Origin: Ixodes scapularis
Lineage: Eukaryota > Arthropoda > Arachnida > Ixodida > Ixodidae
Direction: 5' to 3'
NCBI RefSeq assembly: GCF_016920785.2
Contig: NW_024609884.1
Span: 33,276,080-33,340,079, forward strand
Length of the DNA: 64,000 nt
Shown: piece after piece, positions 53,213-64,000 of the stretch
Numbering within the stretch: the stretch's first letter is position 1
Layout of the letters: every line of letters begins with the position of its first letter
The notes under the pieces: generated by a model
Told to the model about the DNA's origin: nothing
The model's input: only the letters and a program-made list of their open reading frames with translations
Database searches by the model: none
Translations under genes and position numbers: made by a program

Positions 53213-53375
53213 CAGGCACGTAGCCAGGATTTTGTTTCGGGGGGGGGGGGGGGGGGGGGGGGCGCTTATGACAGAATGCTGTATGAGGAGGAGGGGGAAA
53301 GGAGGTCCCAGCAAAATGAAAGATTTCAAGGGGGGAAGGGGCGGGCCCCATGCCCCCCCCCGGGCTACGTGCCTG
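53213..53375. mobile_element. 163-bp hAT MITE with poly-G
   Basis: Perfect 8-bp duplication TTTCACCG at 53205-53212 and 53376-53383. Termini CAGGCACGTAGCC are repeated inverted at the right end (GGCTACGTGCCTG). The left end is followed by a G run of over 20. Confidence 0.9.
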
Positions 53376-53827
53376 TTTCACCGCCAAGATTTTGCAAAAA
53401 AAAAAAAAAAAAAAAAAAAGGTCAAATGCCGCATTTAGTGTTTTCTGTCCCGGTGGTAATTTATGAAAATCGCTCATGGCAGAAAGTTCTTGCAGTTTTT
53501 ATATGTAATTGTCTAGGGCTATGCTTCTGTGGAGGAGAATCTTGCTCTTTGATTCTCCGAGAACTTACTCGAGACTCGAAGCTGGTCTTTCTCCTCTTCG
53601 TCAAAACGAAGGGGAAACGTGCCTGGTCACAGCATTGTCTGAATGCGAGGAGGAAAAAGAAGTGTCACCCACCCCGTTTGTGTTTTACAAACCGCTCCTG
53701 GTTTTGGGACGTTTTTCACGCCGCACCGACGGTTTTCACCACTTCTTGGGTCACGGTCTCAAAACTAGACTCTTCTTCTTGGAGAACATCAGGTACCGGG
53801 GCAACCTGGGTGCCTACAAGGCCAGCT

Positions 53828-55275
53828 ATGGCCTCCGCGGAGGCTGACCAAATGGACGCCATCGAACCAGTGGTTCTAACTGAAGAGACCGCTGAGAAAG
53901 ACCACGCTTACCATATTATCCCGCCAAGTCAGCGACCCCACGCCCCTGTTAAGCGACGATTTGACAAAACCGACGATTCCACATCACAAGAGCCCACTCC
54001 AGCCAAACTGCTCCTCAGCAACTGCGATTCAATGGACGCATCCCAAGCAGAGGGAGACAACGAGGGATTCATCCTAGTCGAACATCGCCGTAAAAGGACA
54101 ACAGGCATACCTGTGCTGTTCACTCCAACGCAAGAAGGGAGAAGATTACAGCAGCTAAACCCACTCAAGCTAAATGACGAAGTCAGGGCAGCTGCAGGCG
54201 CACCCTTCGTACGCCATCGATTTACAGCCAGGGGAGGTCTACTCGTTGACGTAGCAAAGCCGGCGACGGTCAACAGGCTCCTGAAGGTGCGCTGCCTGGG
54301 AGAGATCCTAGTTCAGGCCACCATCCCGAAAGCGTATATGCAAAACAATGGGCTGATCAAAGGAGTGCCTGACTCGTACTCAAACTCAGAGATGACTGAA
54401 TTCCTCGAACCAGTATAGGAGTCATTGCAGCACGGCGCCTATACCAACGCAACGGCAAACCAGACGAAACAGTGCGGCCGACAGATAAAGTGGTGATCAC
54501 TTTTCGCCCTAACACAGAACGCCCTGCCAAGGTTAATCTCGGCTTCACACGACATGAAGTGACTGACTATGTCGAAGCGCCCCCAAGATGATTCAACTGC
54601 CAAGCTTTGGGCCATGTGGCAAAATACTGCAGTGCCACCGCGATCTGCAAGAGATGTGGAGGAACACATGCCACCAAGGACTGCAATGGCGAATCACCTG
54701 TCAAATGCGCGAACTGCGGCGGAGACCATCCAGCCGATTATGTCAACTGCAAAACTCGACTTCAAGCTCTAGCGAAGAAGAAGAGTTTTATCAGAGGCCC
54801 CAAATTTTTCAAAAATGCGGATTGCACAGAGGTGGAACGTGATGCACCACGCTTAAAGGCCACAAGCCAAGATGACATAATCACCGCGGAGAGGAATCCA
54901 AGGGTTAAGGCTCCGAATGACAATGCAAAAAAGAAGAAAGCCAAAGCTGCTGGGACGAAAGAGGGAAAAAAGCAGACCTCTTCCGAGAAAGAACAAGAAG
55001 TGGAAGCACATTACTCAAAAGATGCTTACACCGACACTACCGCCACCTCAAAGACTAATACCAGAGGAAAGAGATCATACAGCGACATCGTCACAGGAAA
55101 AAGACCTTCTCAGAATTCGAAAATCGGGGATTTAGTTAGTCTAATATTTTCTGTTTTACCAAACCTCATTGCCAACCTACCGTCAGGTAATTTCAAGACC
55201 ATATTACAAGCAATCATGTTTTTCCAACCGGCCATTACAGAAATGACACGAAACTTCGACCAGAGCCATGATTGA
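53828..55275 (+). pseudogene. LINE ORF1 (nucleic-acid-binding, zinc knuckles), disrupted
   Basis: Starts MASAEADQMDAIEP at 53828. The same frame is open much further upstream, but only through poly-G and MITE sequence. The N-terminal part runs to a stop at 54418 caused by a frame shift; the continuing phase (GVIAARRLYQRNG...) is found two bases on. A TGA at 54590 replaces the residue before FNCQALGHVAKYC. The C-terminal part (54607-55275) has CCHC knuckles (C-x2-C-x4-H-x4-C type: CKRCGGTHATKDC, CANCGGDHPADYVNC) and a lysine-rich tail. ORF1 proteins coat element RNA. The stop at 55273-55275 overlaps the ORF2 start by 8 nt. Confidence 0.8.
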
Positions 55276-58200
55276 CACTTCGAAGTGTCAGCCGCAACGA
55301 AAAGCAACAAAACGACGAAATATACCGATTCTCATGCAGTGGAACTGTGCCGGGCTGAAAAATCGTCATGCGGTGCTTTCTTTGTACTTAGAACACTTCC
55401 CTATTCCGATACTTGCATTAAGTGAGGCGGGTCTCCCCAATGACCGCAGCATTTCTGGGTATTATTGCTACAAAAATCCAACCATGAGCGGTTTTCCTGA
55501 CGGGAGTGCAGCCCTTTATATTCGAAAAGCTCTTCCACAACACCAGATTGACACGAGCGATTTGTGCACACAAGATATTGAACTGGTAGCAGCACGTGTC
55601 ATGTTGACCGGACGGAGTTTGTGTGTGGCATCCATATATGTCCGTGCTGGAAAGAGTAGAATCGAGATTTCTGAAGTCGTAAAAGAAATTTCCCAGCGCT
55701 GTGAGGACCCAATCTTACTTTGCGGAGATTGGAACGCACACCACAGCCTTTGGGGAGCTAGCAGAGACGATACTCGTGGCCGGGCGTTGGCAAAATGCTT
55801 TGAAGAGTGCGACCTCGCTGTTGCAAACGACGGCAGTCCGACCTTTTTTCGTCCTCCTGATACGTATAGCGCCATCGACATCACTGCTTATTCCACAGAC
55901 CTATGCGTAAATTGGACGAGAAACCCTGATACCATGAACAGCGACCATTATCCGATATTTTTAGATCTGCATGGATTCCGTGGAACTAAACAGCGTATTC
56001 GATATGTTACTCACTGGGATTCATTTCGAGCACATATGGAAAAATCATCAGAACCCATATTACAAGCAGTCTTGACCAGCGCAAATCAGGCCACCATCAA
56101 GATAAAGCTCCCAGAGCACTACCCAGAGCCTTATCTCACGTTGCTCAATCTTTGTGCAGCAAGAAGACAGGCCCAACTAAAACTTCAAAGGAAGTATTCC
56201 AGCGCAAACAAAACCGATCTAAACAGAATCAATGCAGCAACAACACGATATGCGAAAAAAACAAAGCGTAAACACTGGGACGACAACTGTGCATCAGCAG
56301 ATGCAAATAAACCTGGAACCCAAATTTGGCGAATCCTTGATGTTTTCATGGGCAAACGAGATCTCCACCTATCACACGCATCGATGGCGTTTCGGTTGGG
56401 CACAAGTCTAAAGGACGCCGCAGAACAATTTGCAGACCAATTTTCTTTAACCGATAACAAGACAGTCAGGACGTATGACGCTGTGACTACATCGTCCCCA
56501 TTAGATGCTCCCTTCAACATCGAAGAACTACTATCGGCTTTAAAAGAGAGTAAACGAAAAAGCGCTCCAGGACCGGATGGAATAACAAACCAGATGCTGC
56601 AAAACATACCAAATGGACGCCTACAAGAACTTCTCAAGTTTCTTAACTATATATGGGAAACAAATGATATACCAGAAAATTGGAAAACAGCTTGGGTAAT
56701 TCCAATCCACAAGCCTGGTAAACCACGCGACGCGCCATCGTCCTACCGACCCATCTCACTTACATCTTGTGTTATAAAGCTCATGGAAAGAATGATACAC
56801 GCTCGACTCACCTGGTGGCTTGAAACCAATCACTTATTACCACACGAGATGACAGGATTCAGGCGTGGGCTATCCTCTCAAGACGGCATCGTAGATCTAT
56901 TAAGTTCAATTGAACAGCATCACCACGACAACAAATCGACATTAGCGGTATTTTTTGACATTAAAAAGGCATATGATAACGTTGATCCAGCAGTTGTTCT
57001 TGAAAGGTTGACAGCCATCGGCATCACGGGAAAAGTCCAGGCGTTTCGAACCTTCAAGGTTAGACTAGGCGCGTCTTTTAGTACATCTCGCAACAGTGCT
57101 CAAGGACTACCACAAGGAAGCGTACTCTCGCCAATCCTTTTTAACATCGTTTTGGCCAGGTTACCAACATCCCTCCCAAAGTACACTCTCCCCATCAATA
57201 TATCACTGTACGCAAATGACATTTGCATATGGGTCTCAGCACATCGACATCATGGTCTTCGAAACGCCGCCCAAGCAGCCATTACGGGAGCGAGCAATTA
57301 TCTACTTGATTGTGGTCTGCAGTTCTCACAAGAGAAAACTGCGTTCATACTTTTTCCTGGAAAAAACCGGCGAAGCACAAAAATTACTTTGACTATTTAT
57401 AACGTCCCCCTGCGCCGTGTTCGACAGCACAAATTCTTGGGAATCACACTGAACTCCCGCCTCAACTGGCATGCGCAAGCCACTAACGTGATAAAATCAA
57501 CGATGACAGCAAGAAATGCCATTCGTAGAGTGGCAGGACAATCATGGGGAAACTCGCCAAGCTCTATGATACGTCTCCATTCATCCCTTGTTGTCAGTCG
57601 TATTCTATATTCATTACCTTTCATTAGATTATCGCCGACAGACTCTCAATCTCTAGAGCGCATACATCGACAAGGCCTACGTACTTGCCTAGGAGTGCCC
57701 AGATCAACGAGGAACGAAAATGTATATCGAGAAGCCCGAGCTCTGACTTTACCACTTATGGCTACCAAATGCCTTCTTTCCCAACAAATTCGTTTGTCCA
57801 CTACGTCTGCAGGAAGGAGCCTCCTACGCCGACTTCGAACCAGGCAACACTCTCGCTTTTTTATTTCTACGCAAACTCTTCAACATCTTGGATGGACACC
57901 AGAGTTACTGCAAGACAAGGACAACTCTTTATCAGCTCCCCCCTGGAACGTTTACTGCCCGAAATGTAAGTGCCGCATTCCCGGTATACACAACAAGTTC
58001 AGCGCCAACTCAACTGTCATAAAACTAAAAACTAATGAATACATTTCGAGAAGATACGCCAACCACCTGGAGGTGTACACGGACGGATCAGTAAATCGAA
58101 GTCGAAGAAGTAGCACTTCCGCCTACTATGCGCCTACTTTACAGCTCGAATGGAGTGGGCGACTAGATGAGTTTGTGTCATCAACAACAGCTGAAATGCA

Positions 58201-58894
58201 TGCAATCCTAGAAGCCCTTCACATGATAAAAAACTTAACACCACAGGCAGTTATTCTCCTAACGGATTCTCGTGCTGCACTTCAACAGCTCCAAAGGCCT
58301 CGACAAATGTCACAAGTAGTAATGGCGGCCAAATCAATTTCAAGATCACTAGAAGAAGATGGTTTCGAAATCTCATTTTAGTGGGTACCAGCTCATGTCG
58401 GATTGCATGGAAACGAAAAGGCAGACCAACTTGCCTCCAACGCACACAATCTTCCTATTAGCATCAAGACGCAAGATGATCCTAGAAAATATTACCAAAT
58501 TATAAATGAACACATCTGTGATTTATCAATAGCGCACTCCTCCCCTATCCAACCCTGTCTAACAGGAAGTCTTCGACGAGCAGAAGCCACACTTCTCTTC
58601 CGCCTACGTACAGGAAGTGCGCGTACAGGAAAATTACTTCACCGCTGGAAAAAACGCGATACAGACACCTGTAACGTGTGCGGTGTTACCGAAGATATTA
58701 ACCATATCCTAGAAGACTGCCAGAAATTTGAAAAGGAAAGGAAAGACCTCGCATCACAGTTAAAAAGACATCACTTCGTCGTGGAAGACATTGCAAGCAT
58801 TATTTTCCCTTCTGGTACCCGAGCTCGGAGGAAATTACTTCAAAGGATATTCCTGACCTTCCTTCAAGCCACTGGGCTACAAGGTCAACTATAA
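55268..58894 (+). pseudogene. LINE ORF2 (endonuclease - RT - RNase H), two lesions
   Basis: From ATG 55268 the frame is open for 1037 codons, then meets TAG at 58379-58381 and continues in the same frame to 58894. Endonuclease: MQWNCAGLKNRH, LSEAG, DWNAHHSLWG, and SDHYPI near residue 225. RT: KSAPGPDGITNQML, YRPISLTSC, motif A FFDIKKAYDNVD, GLPQGSVLSP, and motif C YAND at residues 648-651, where the first catalytic Asp is Asn (G to A at 57215). RNase H: VYTDGSVNRS, TAEMHAILEAL, LLTDSRAAL, then WVPAHVGLHGNEKADQLA just after the amber codon. A CNVCGVTEDINHILEDC knuckle near the end. The YAND change alone should abolish RT activity; the amber codon cuts RNase H. Confidence 0.88.
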
Positions 58895-59141
58895 GAAGCA
58901 GAGCATTTTCTAAAGTTATGAACATACGAAAGTGCTTTCGTGATGAATAACTTTACACCTCTCACCTTTCTCTTTATTCTTCTCTTTCTTTGCACTCTTC
59001 ATCTATTCTTTTAACATTTTTTTTCCTTTCTCGGAGCGAACAATGTCAGCTAATCGGCTAGGCTAACCCTCTCCAAATTTCATTATTATTTTAATAAAAC
59101 GATTTTCTCTCTCTCTCTCTGTGAATGCGAGCAGCAGAGGC

Positions 59142-59365
59142 AACACCACCTAGACAGAAGGCCTCCACACGCGTCATCATAGTCAGATCGATCGAGGCGA
59201 AAGATTGGGCACGAGTGCTGCGTGAGTGTTCGGCTGCGGCTCGTGGCCAATCAGCGCGTCGAAGGTCGGGCTCGGGTCCAATAGCCGACCGAGCGCGATC
59301 CGACTGTGATGACGTTTCATAGAAGAAGAGGAAACCATGCGGAGGCCTTCTGTCTAGGTGGTGTT
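59142..59365. mobile_element. MITE with 25-bp exact TIRs
   Basis: Exact inverted ends at 59142-59166 and 59341-59365 (outer AACACCACC, inner AAGGCCTCC). 224 bp, GC-rich interior. Lies 20 bp past the LINE tail. No TSD could be read with confidence. Confidence 0.7.
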
Positions 59366-59369
59366 GGCA

Positions 59370-60730
59370 GAGGCCCCTTGCACTCCAAAGCTAAAAGAGA
59401 AAATGTGAAAAAAAAAAATAACAACAAAAAAAAACAATAACAAACAGGTCAATTCAGAATTTTATCTAGATAGCGACTTGCCCTCGACTTGAGGCCCACA
59501 CCTTTTCTGGCTTCCCCCTTTCTTTCACCCAAAAATAAACAAACAACATTAAGGCCACGGTCCCACTGAATGTGGCAGTTTTGGTACTCTTTGGCAGGTC
59601 ATTACTCGTCTCCTTTTAAATACTGTTTTGTGGGATTGATGTCATTCGAAAGGCAATGCAATCCTCTTTCATTTGGTATTATGTATGGGTTGGTTTTTAC
59701 TGTACATGCACATTTGTAGCGTTGCGAATATGATGGCGCGGACCCTCACTTGCTCCGCTAGTTCATGTTTTATGAACGATCCATTAAAGACAACACGGCT
59801 CCAATATAGCAGTTTTGTTAAGATGATGTCGGAGCAGAATGTAACGATACACTTTTTTGGTATTTGCACTACTTTGTTTTTTTCATCCCTCCAAATATTG
59901 CCCTAAAATTGACATTTTACAGCACAAATATGTTTTTAATGACAAGCGCTAGGGTAATGAAATTAGCTAAGATGTAGTGCTTATAATTGGTAATATGCAG
60001 AAAAAAATTTAATGTTGTGTTAAATTTTTGTGTTTAGATATTTTATATCAAACGTAGAATTTTTTTGTGCTTCGAGTCATGGTACTTCAAATGCCACTGA
60101 GGAAATAATTAAACTATGATAAAATCTTTTATACCATTTAGGGATACAATGGCAGCCCAAGAGGTGGACGATGGCTTTTTTTTCATTTTCAAAGTCATAA
60201 CGCTCCAGGAGCCCTTCGAACTTACCTGTTTTTGACGCATATCTTTTTTGGACATCAAACAAATTTATTGGCATATAATAACATTTATTGGTTGGAATAG
60301 ATATACATTGCGATGCATTACATTTTCACAATGATCTTGCTTTGGTTTCTTAATAGGTGTAGAGCTTATCTAATTTTAAAAAACAATTAAAAACCGTTTG
60401 GATGTTTTGATGCGCTACCAGGCGGATGGCAGACAAACTGCTGATTTCTAATGTTCAAAAAATTTCCGAGGGCGGCGTTGGCGTCTGTATCATCATCAAT
60501 CTCCGTGTCTTTTTACCTTCACATTTAAAAAAAATATATTGAAAGATTTACTATCGATAAATTAATGGTTTAAGTACTGGGTCAGGTTAATAAATCTAAG
60601 ACAAATAATTACACAAGCGTACCGTGATATAATATGCTCATTATTCGATATGGTTGAAATCAATAAATAAAGACGAAGAGGAAAAGAATACACCCGAGTT
60701 CACTTCATGCCTAGAGTCAATAAATGAGCT
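59370..60730. other. AT-rich intergenic, nothing recognised
   Basis: Short frames only; several A and T tracts. Confidence 0.4.
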
Positions 60731-60734
60731 TTAA

Positions 60735-61460
60735 AGTACCGGCACTCCGCTCCCCAAAATTGTTTTGGGCGCCGCCATTTGGGGTCTTGTTCAGAGCGAA
60801 CGCAACTGCCGATCGTCATGATCCAAAAGTACGACTTCCTCAGCATTAGATGCGGTGCTAGGAAGCTGATGCACTATTGCAATGCTCTGTCGCGGGTTGT
60901 TTAAACATTTGGAGGGGGGGGGGGGGGGGGGGGGTGGACGAAAAAGCGTATCCTGTGATTTTAGATAAAGCTTCAGATAACTGGCAACCGTGATTTTAAG
61001 CCACAATATGGCCAATTGTCGTTACTCTGAACCGCAGCTAATTTACTGGCACAAGTGGGAACAATGAGGAAGAGACAGGTGTCAAAAGGTAGTGGCTTGT
61101 GGAATCCACGGGGCTTACCTCATGGCCCCTACATGTATTACAAGCCTCTTGAACAAGAGCATGAACAGAGTCATTAAATAAGCTAAGCGTCAGAGTAGCG
61201 ACACTTGGCCATATTGTGGCTTAAAATGATGGTTGCCAGTTATTTGAAGCTTTATCTGAAATCACAAGAAACGCTTTTCCGCCCTCCACTTTAAACAGTT
61301 TGCGGCAAAGCAAAGCAACATTACATGAGCTTCCTAACACCGAAACTAATGCTGAGGATGCCGCACTTTTGAATCATGACGATCGGCAGTTGCGCTTGCT
61401 CTGCACAAGCACCAAAATGGCGGCGTTCACAATACTGTCGGAGAAGAGAGTGCCGATACC
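60735..61460. mobile_element. TTAA-type fold-back MITE
   Basis: TTAA (60731-60734) then AGTACCGGCACTC; the right end GAGTGCCGATACC is followed by CTAA (61461-61464). Arms continue inward for about 300 bp (shared GCAACTGCCGATCGTCATGA, TAAAGCTTCA, GCCACAATATGGCCA). A G22-type run interrupts the left arm at 60914-60934. Confidence 0.65.
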
Positions 61461-61464
61461 CTAA

Positions 61465-62560
61465 GCGCAGCTGATTTATTGGCTCTAGTACCTGCGAAAC
61501 TCCTTTTCCTTGACTGAAACTGAAAGTACATATGAATAATACACCATTATTATAGCTTATTTAGTTATAACAAACTACACATAATGAGAGGAGGAAGCGG
61601 CCGGGTAGGAGAAACGCGGGTTTTATGAGCGACCGTTCTAACCGTCTCAAAAGAGAGAACGCGCGAGCTTGCGCTGGTTTTTTTTAAAAAAAAAGGCATC
61701 CAAAGAAAAGAGGCGGCACGCTGTGTTCTTTGTTATTATGCGTCTAATTGCAAATTGTTGTGTGTATGTTTATACAGCCGGAAGTTAGTCTGCCTTAGTG
61801 TGCGTCTAGTGTCTCAGCTGTAGATGAGCAATTTAGCCAGTGCGGTACAACCGCAAACCTCAGGTCTTTAACGTGCACCACGCAGTAGTGATACACGACC
61901 GCACGCCGGTACGATGCTCTTCCAGATCGAAACGGGAAGGGGCGGGGTGGGTTCTGCAGCGCGAGCTTTCGCTCCACGTGCTCCAAGCTGGTCTGCGCTA
62001 GACCATGCACTCAGCAACCGACCCCCCCCCCCCTCTTGTGCGCGTAATTTATAGACGCTTTGCAGCAGCTGTGCATGGACGCCGCCATAACTGACCTTCA
62101 GTTTTTGTTTCCTCTTATTCAGTTTATTTCACTTCATCATTACCAGAGCAGGCCAGGTTATTGCCACATTAGACTCAACTGTGTCCTTTTCTAAAGCATC
62201 GGCCTTTTTAGTGGATCGTCAACTACCGTTTCAGTTGCTCGGCATCTCGTTATTACAAGAGAATGTCAGTAATGGCTGCTGTAATTTGGCGCGTATGTAA
62301 AGCGTCTATATACAGGTATAAGTATTTGAAGATCGACGATGGACGTCGATCGTTTAGAGGTAATGTAACGTAATAACATTATATAAATAATAAACTTGTT
62401 GAAGGACTGAACGACTCAATTTTTCAATTCTTGGATTGTAATATGGCGGTAGCCTATTGTACTTACTGTTGATGAAGAGCAATATGAGGTGACGAGGTAA
62501 TGATTAAATGATGAGGCTCTATAAGGACGACGACATTAAGGGGTGTCGAACCACAACGTA
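61465..62560. other. intergenic, nothing recognised
   Basis: A 13-base C run near 62020; only short frames. Confidence 0.35.
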
Positions 62561-62607
62561 CAGTGCCAGACTTATTTCAAGTATCGTGTACCCAAAGACT
62601 TTCCTCA

Positions 62608-62990
62608 CCCGCAACAGAATACGGTAGAATCAATGAGGATGCTGCTTTACAACTGTACGTGGAACCGGAAAACTGCACTGTGCAGAAGTGCGGCTTATTC
62701 GTTAATATGAGGGACGGATTTCTACCAGCATTCCCTGATTGACTACTTGGAACAAATGGCCTCGTTGACGTAAAGTGTCCCCGTTCCAAAAGATTCTTGA
62801 AGCATACTTAAACCGCAAAGGAGTGTGAGGCGAAAAATAAGAAAAAGGAGCCTGGTGTGAAAGGTCCAAATCACCACCATAGCTTCTACAATCAAATACA
62901 GAAGCAGTTCCACAATACACAAAAAGATTTTTGTGATTTAGTTATATTCACTCAAGGGCATTAATATCCAACGTATTCAGAGGGATGACA
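62608..62990 (+). pseudogene. YqaJ-type exonuclease domain, decayed
   Basis: One plus-strand frame, broken by two in-frame stops, carries the YqaJ/lambda-exonuclease-like order: TEYGRINEDAALQLYVEP, then CGLFVNMRDGFLPAFPD (the SPDG position ends in a stop), GTNGLVDVKCPRSKR (the V-E-V-K-C-P metal-binding strand, here with Asp), a cysteine-lysine loop, and FYNQIQKQFH (the Y-x-Q-x-Q helix). After that comes CDLVIFTQG. YqaJ nucleases process DNA 5' ends in phages; in arthropods they occur in large transposon-associated proteins. The stops (at the SPDG site and after KHT) show it is not functional. Confidence 0.75.
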
Positions 62991-62999
62991 CTTCCTGGT

Positions 63000-63600
63000 C
63001 AACCAACATAGAACCTTTTCTACTCAAGTTTTACATTGAAGGCCCGACTTCCGTTGAAATTCGTCACGTAGACGAGTTGTCCGACCGAATAAACTGCCAT
63101 TACTCCCGATCTGGGAATCTCTCGATCTTCGTTCGTAGGCAATAGTATCATGAGATCGAGTGGTGTGGCTCTTCGTCCGCCGAATATTGCTTCAGCGGGT
63201 GTTTTTACCGTGTAAGATGAGACCGTCGCGTGCTGCTGGAGCAAGAACCGGGCGATTCTTCACTGAACTGCTCCTTCCGTAAGCTCCAAAGGGCTTTTTT
63301 TCGTTCCGCACACCATCTGTTCTGCTCGCCCGTTAGTTGCAGGATGCTATGGTGCACTAATGTGATGCTTGATGCCGGTTTTTGTCTTCAAAAACTTGTT
63401 TATTATTTTTTTTTTTGAAGCAAGATTTGGCGCGTTTTCAGAGAAAAGTATTTTCGGTAGGGCAAAAGTAGGTAAAAGAGACCGTAGAACGTCATTGACG
63501 TGTTTGGACGTCGCGGCAGGTATCGTGTAAACTTCCAGCCACTCAGAGTACGCATCGACCATGACTCCGCAAATGTGGATACGTTTCGCCACCCACTGAC
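63000..63600 (-). pseudogene. LTR-retrotransposon integrase remnant
   Basis: Reading leftward on the minus strand: VDAYSEWLEVYTIP, then VLRSLLPTFALPKILFSENA (the second catalytic block, Asp replaced by Glu), GIKHHISAP, and further on FLLQQHATVSSYTVKTPAEA and IFGGRRATPLDLMILLP (the post-catalytic helix common in gypsy integrases). Frames are broken between blocks. A 5'-ward pol region was not found, so this is a fragment. Confidence 0.65.
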
Positions 63601-63604
63601 TGAA

Positions 63605-63890
63605 TAGTGGATCGTTTTCAGTTACTGTTCATGATGGCGTTGGACTAAAGGAAGACTTCGAGTCTATCCAGAAAGCTAGCCCAGGTGCCAGGAATTTTGT
63701 CGAAAGCGGTAAGTGTTCGAAACGTCGACAACGTCGGTAGCCACGTGTTGTGCTTGACAGTGGACACTTACCATTCGCTGAGAAGAAACATGCTTGTTCG
63801 TCTGCCACGAGTCGTCCGATATCAGGTCATCGCCGCAACACCATCTCCCGACAAAACTGGTCTTTATTGTCCGCATGTCCATAGTTAGCA
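63605..63890. other. spacer after the integrase remnant, no gene seen
   Basis: Frames of 67-71 codons on both strands lack features. Confidence 0.35.
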
Positions 63891-63894
63891 ATCA

Positions 63895-64000
63895 CGTGAA
63901 CTTATAAATTCCCGAACGCTCATAACTTGCCGTCGCTAAACGCCGTTCATTCATAGCGTCTTCATTGCAAATAAACGTCTTCCTGTTTCTTCTGATGGTT
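63895..64000 (+). promoter_or_regulatory. LTR-like promoter and polyadenylation signals at window end
   Basis: TTATAAATTCCCGAACGCTC (63900) followed about 70 bp later by GCAAATAAACGTC. TATA then AATAAA at this spacing is like an LTR, but the stretch runs off the window and no terminal TG/CA could be assigned. Confidence 0.3.

Larger units (their letters stand above)
53500..59122 (+). mobile_element. nearly full-length LINE (I-like, with RNase H)
   Basis: Order: 5' leader (start uncertain, near 53460-53510), ORF1 with zinc knuckles, overlapping ORF2 with endonuclease, RT, RNase H and C-terminal knuckle, a short 3' UTR with AATAAAACG (59092), and a (CT)n tail at about 59107-59120. RNase H after RT points to the I superclade. 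A small number of lesions (two in ORF1, two in ORF2) indicate a recent but inactive copy. Confidence 0.85.

Noticed and set aside
53147..53827. N-terminal extension of LINE ORF1 in the same frame
   Set aside because: It runs through a poly-G MITE and an A tract; ORF1 more plausibly starts at 53828.
1..64000. tRNA, rRNA or bacterial genes
   Set aside because: No convincing A/B box pairs, cloverleaf or rRNA core sequence was seen by eye; a covariance search could still find a tRNA.

Overview
This is a repeat-dense eukaryotic nuclear window. The repeat types (Penelope-like elements, an I-like LINE with RNase H, many poly-G-bearing hAT MITEs, TTAA-flanked MITEs, tick-style THAP and YqaJ remnants) point to an arthropod, most likely a hard tick (Ixodida). 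That assignment rests on remembered repeat and protein families, not on a search. Nothing looks prokaryotic: there are no operons, no CRISPR array, and I recognised no tRNA or rRNA genes.

Only two genes look intact and host-derived. The first is a single-exon ELP4 homologue (Elongator subunit) at 25690-26790, minus strand. The second, at 33068-34654 minus, is a single open frame that joins an N-terminal THAP zinc-finger DNA-binding domain to a C-terminal NUDT15-like Nudix domain whose Nudix box is degenerate. I consider it the most unusual protein here. A possible signal-peptide exon (7148-7234) and a THAP exon cut by a hAT element (10629-11000) are weaker candidates.

Layout. 1-7 kb: AT-rich, degenerate tandem repeat and TTAA-flanked elements. 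7-14 kb: two hAT elements with readable target duplications, a broken YqaJ-type coding fragment next to a THAP exon, a decayed mariner, and perfect palindromes. 14-25 kb: nested long-TIR, TTAA and fold-back elements plus a 939-bp hAT. 25-35 kb: the two host genes, separated by fold-back MITEs. 36-46.6 kb: inverted LTR-like arms, containing a pristine 4.95-kb Penelope-like (PLE) composite built as an inverted dimer inside a 14-bp target duplication, and a second, decayed PLE. 46.5-48.8 kb: another large inverted repeat. 48.8-53.4 kb: a LINE fragment split at its RNase H domain by a hAT that itself holds a TTAA element, then further LINE and hAT pieces. 53.5-59.1 kb: a nearly full-length LINE with ORF1, ORF2 and a few inactivating lesions. 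59-64 kb: MITEs, a YqaJ exonuclease pseudogene and a retroviral-type integrase remnant.

The two host genes are not obviously linked in function. Most of the window records successive insertions, and target-site duplications and empty-site comparisons allow several of them to be ordered.
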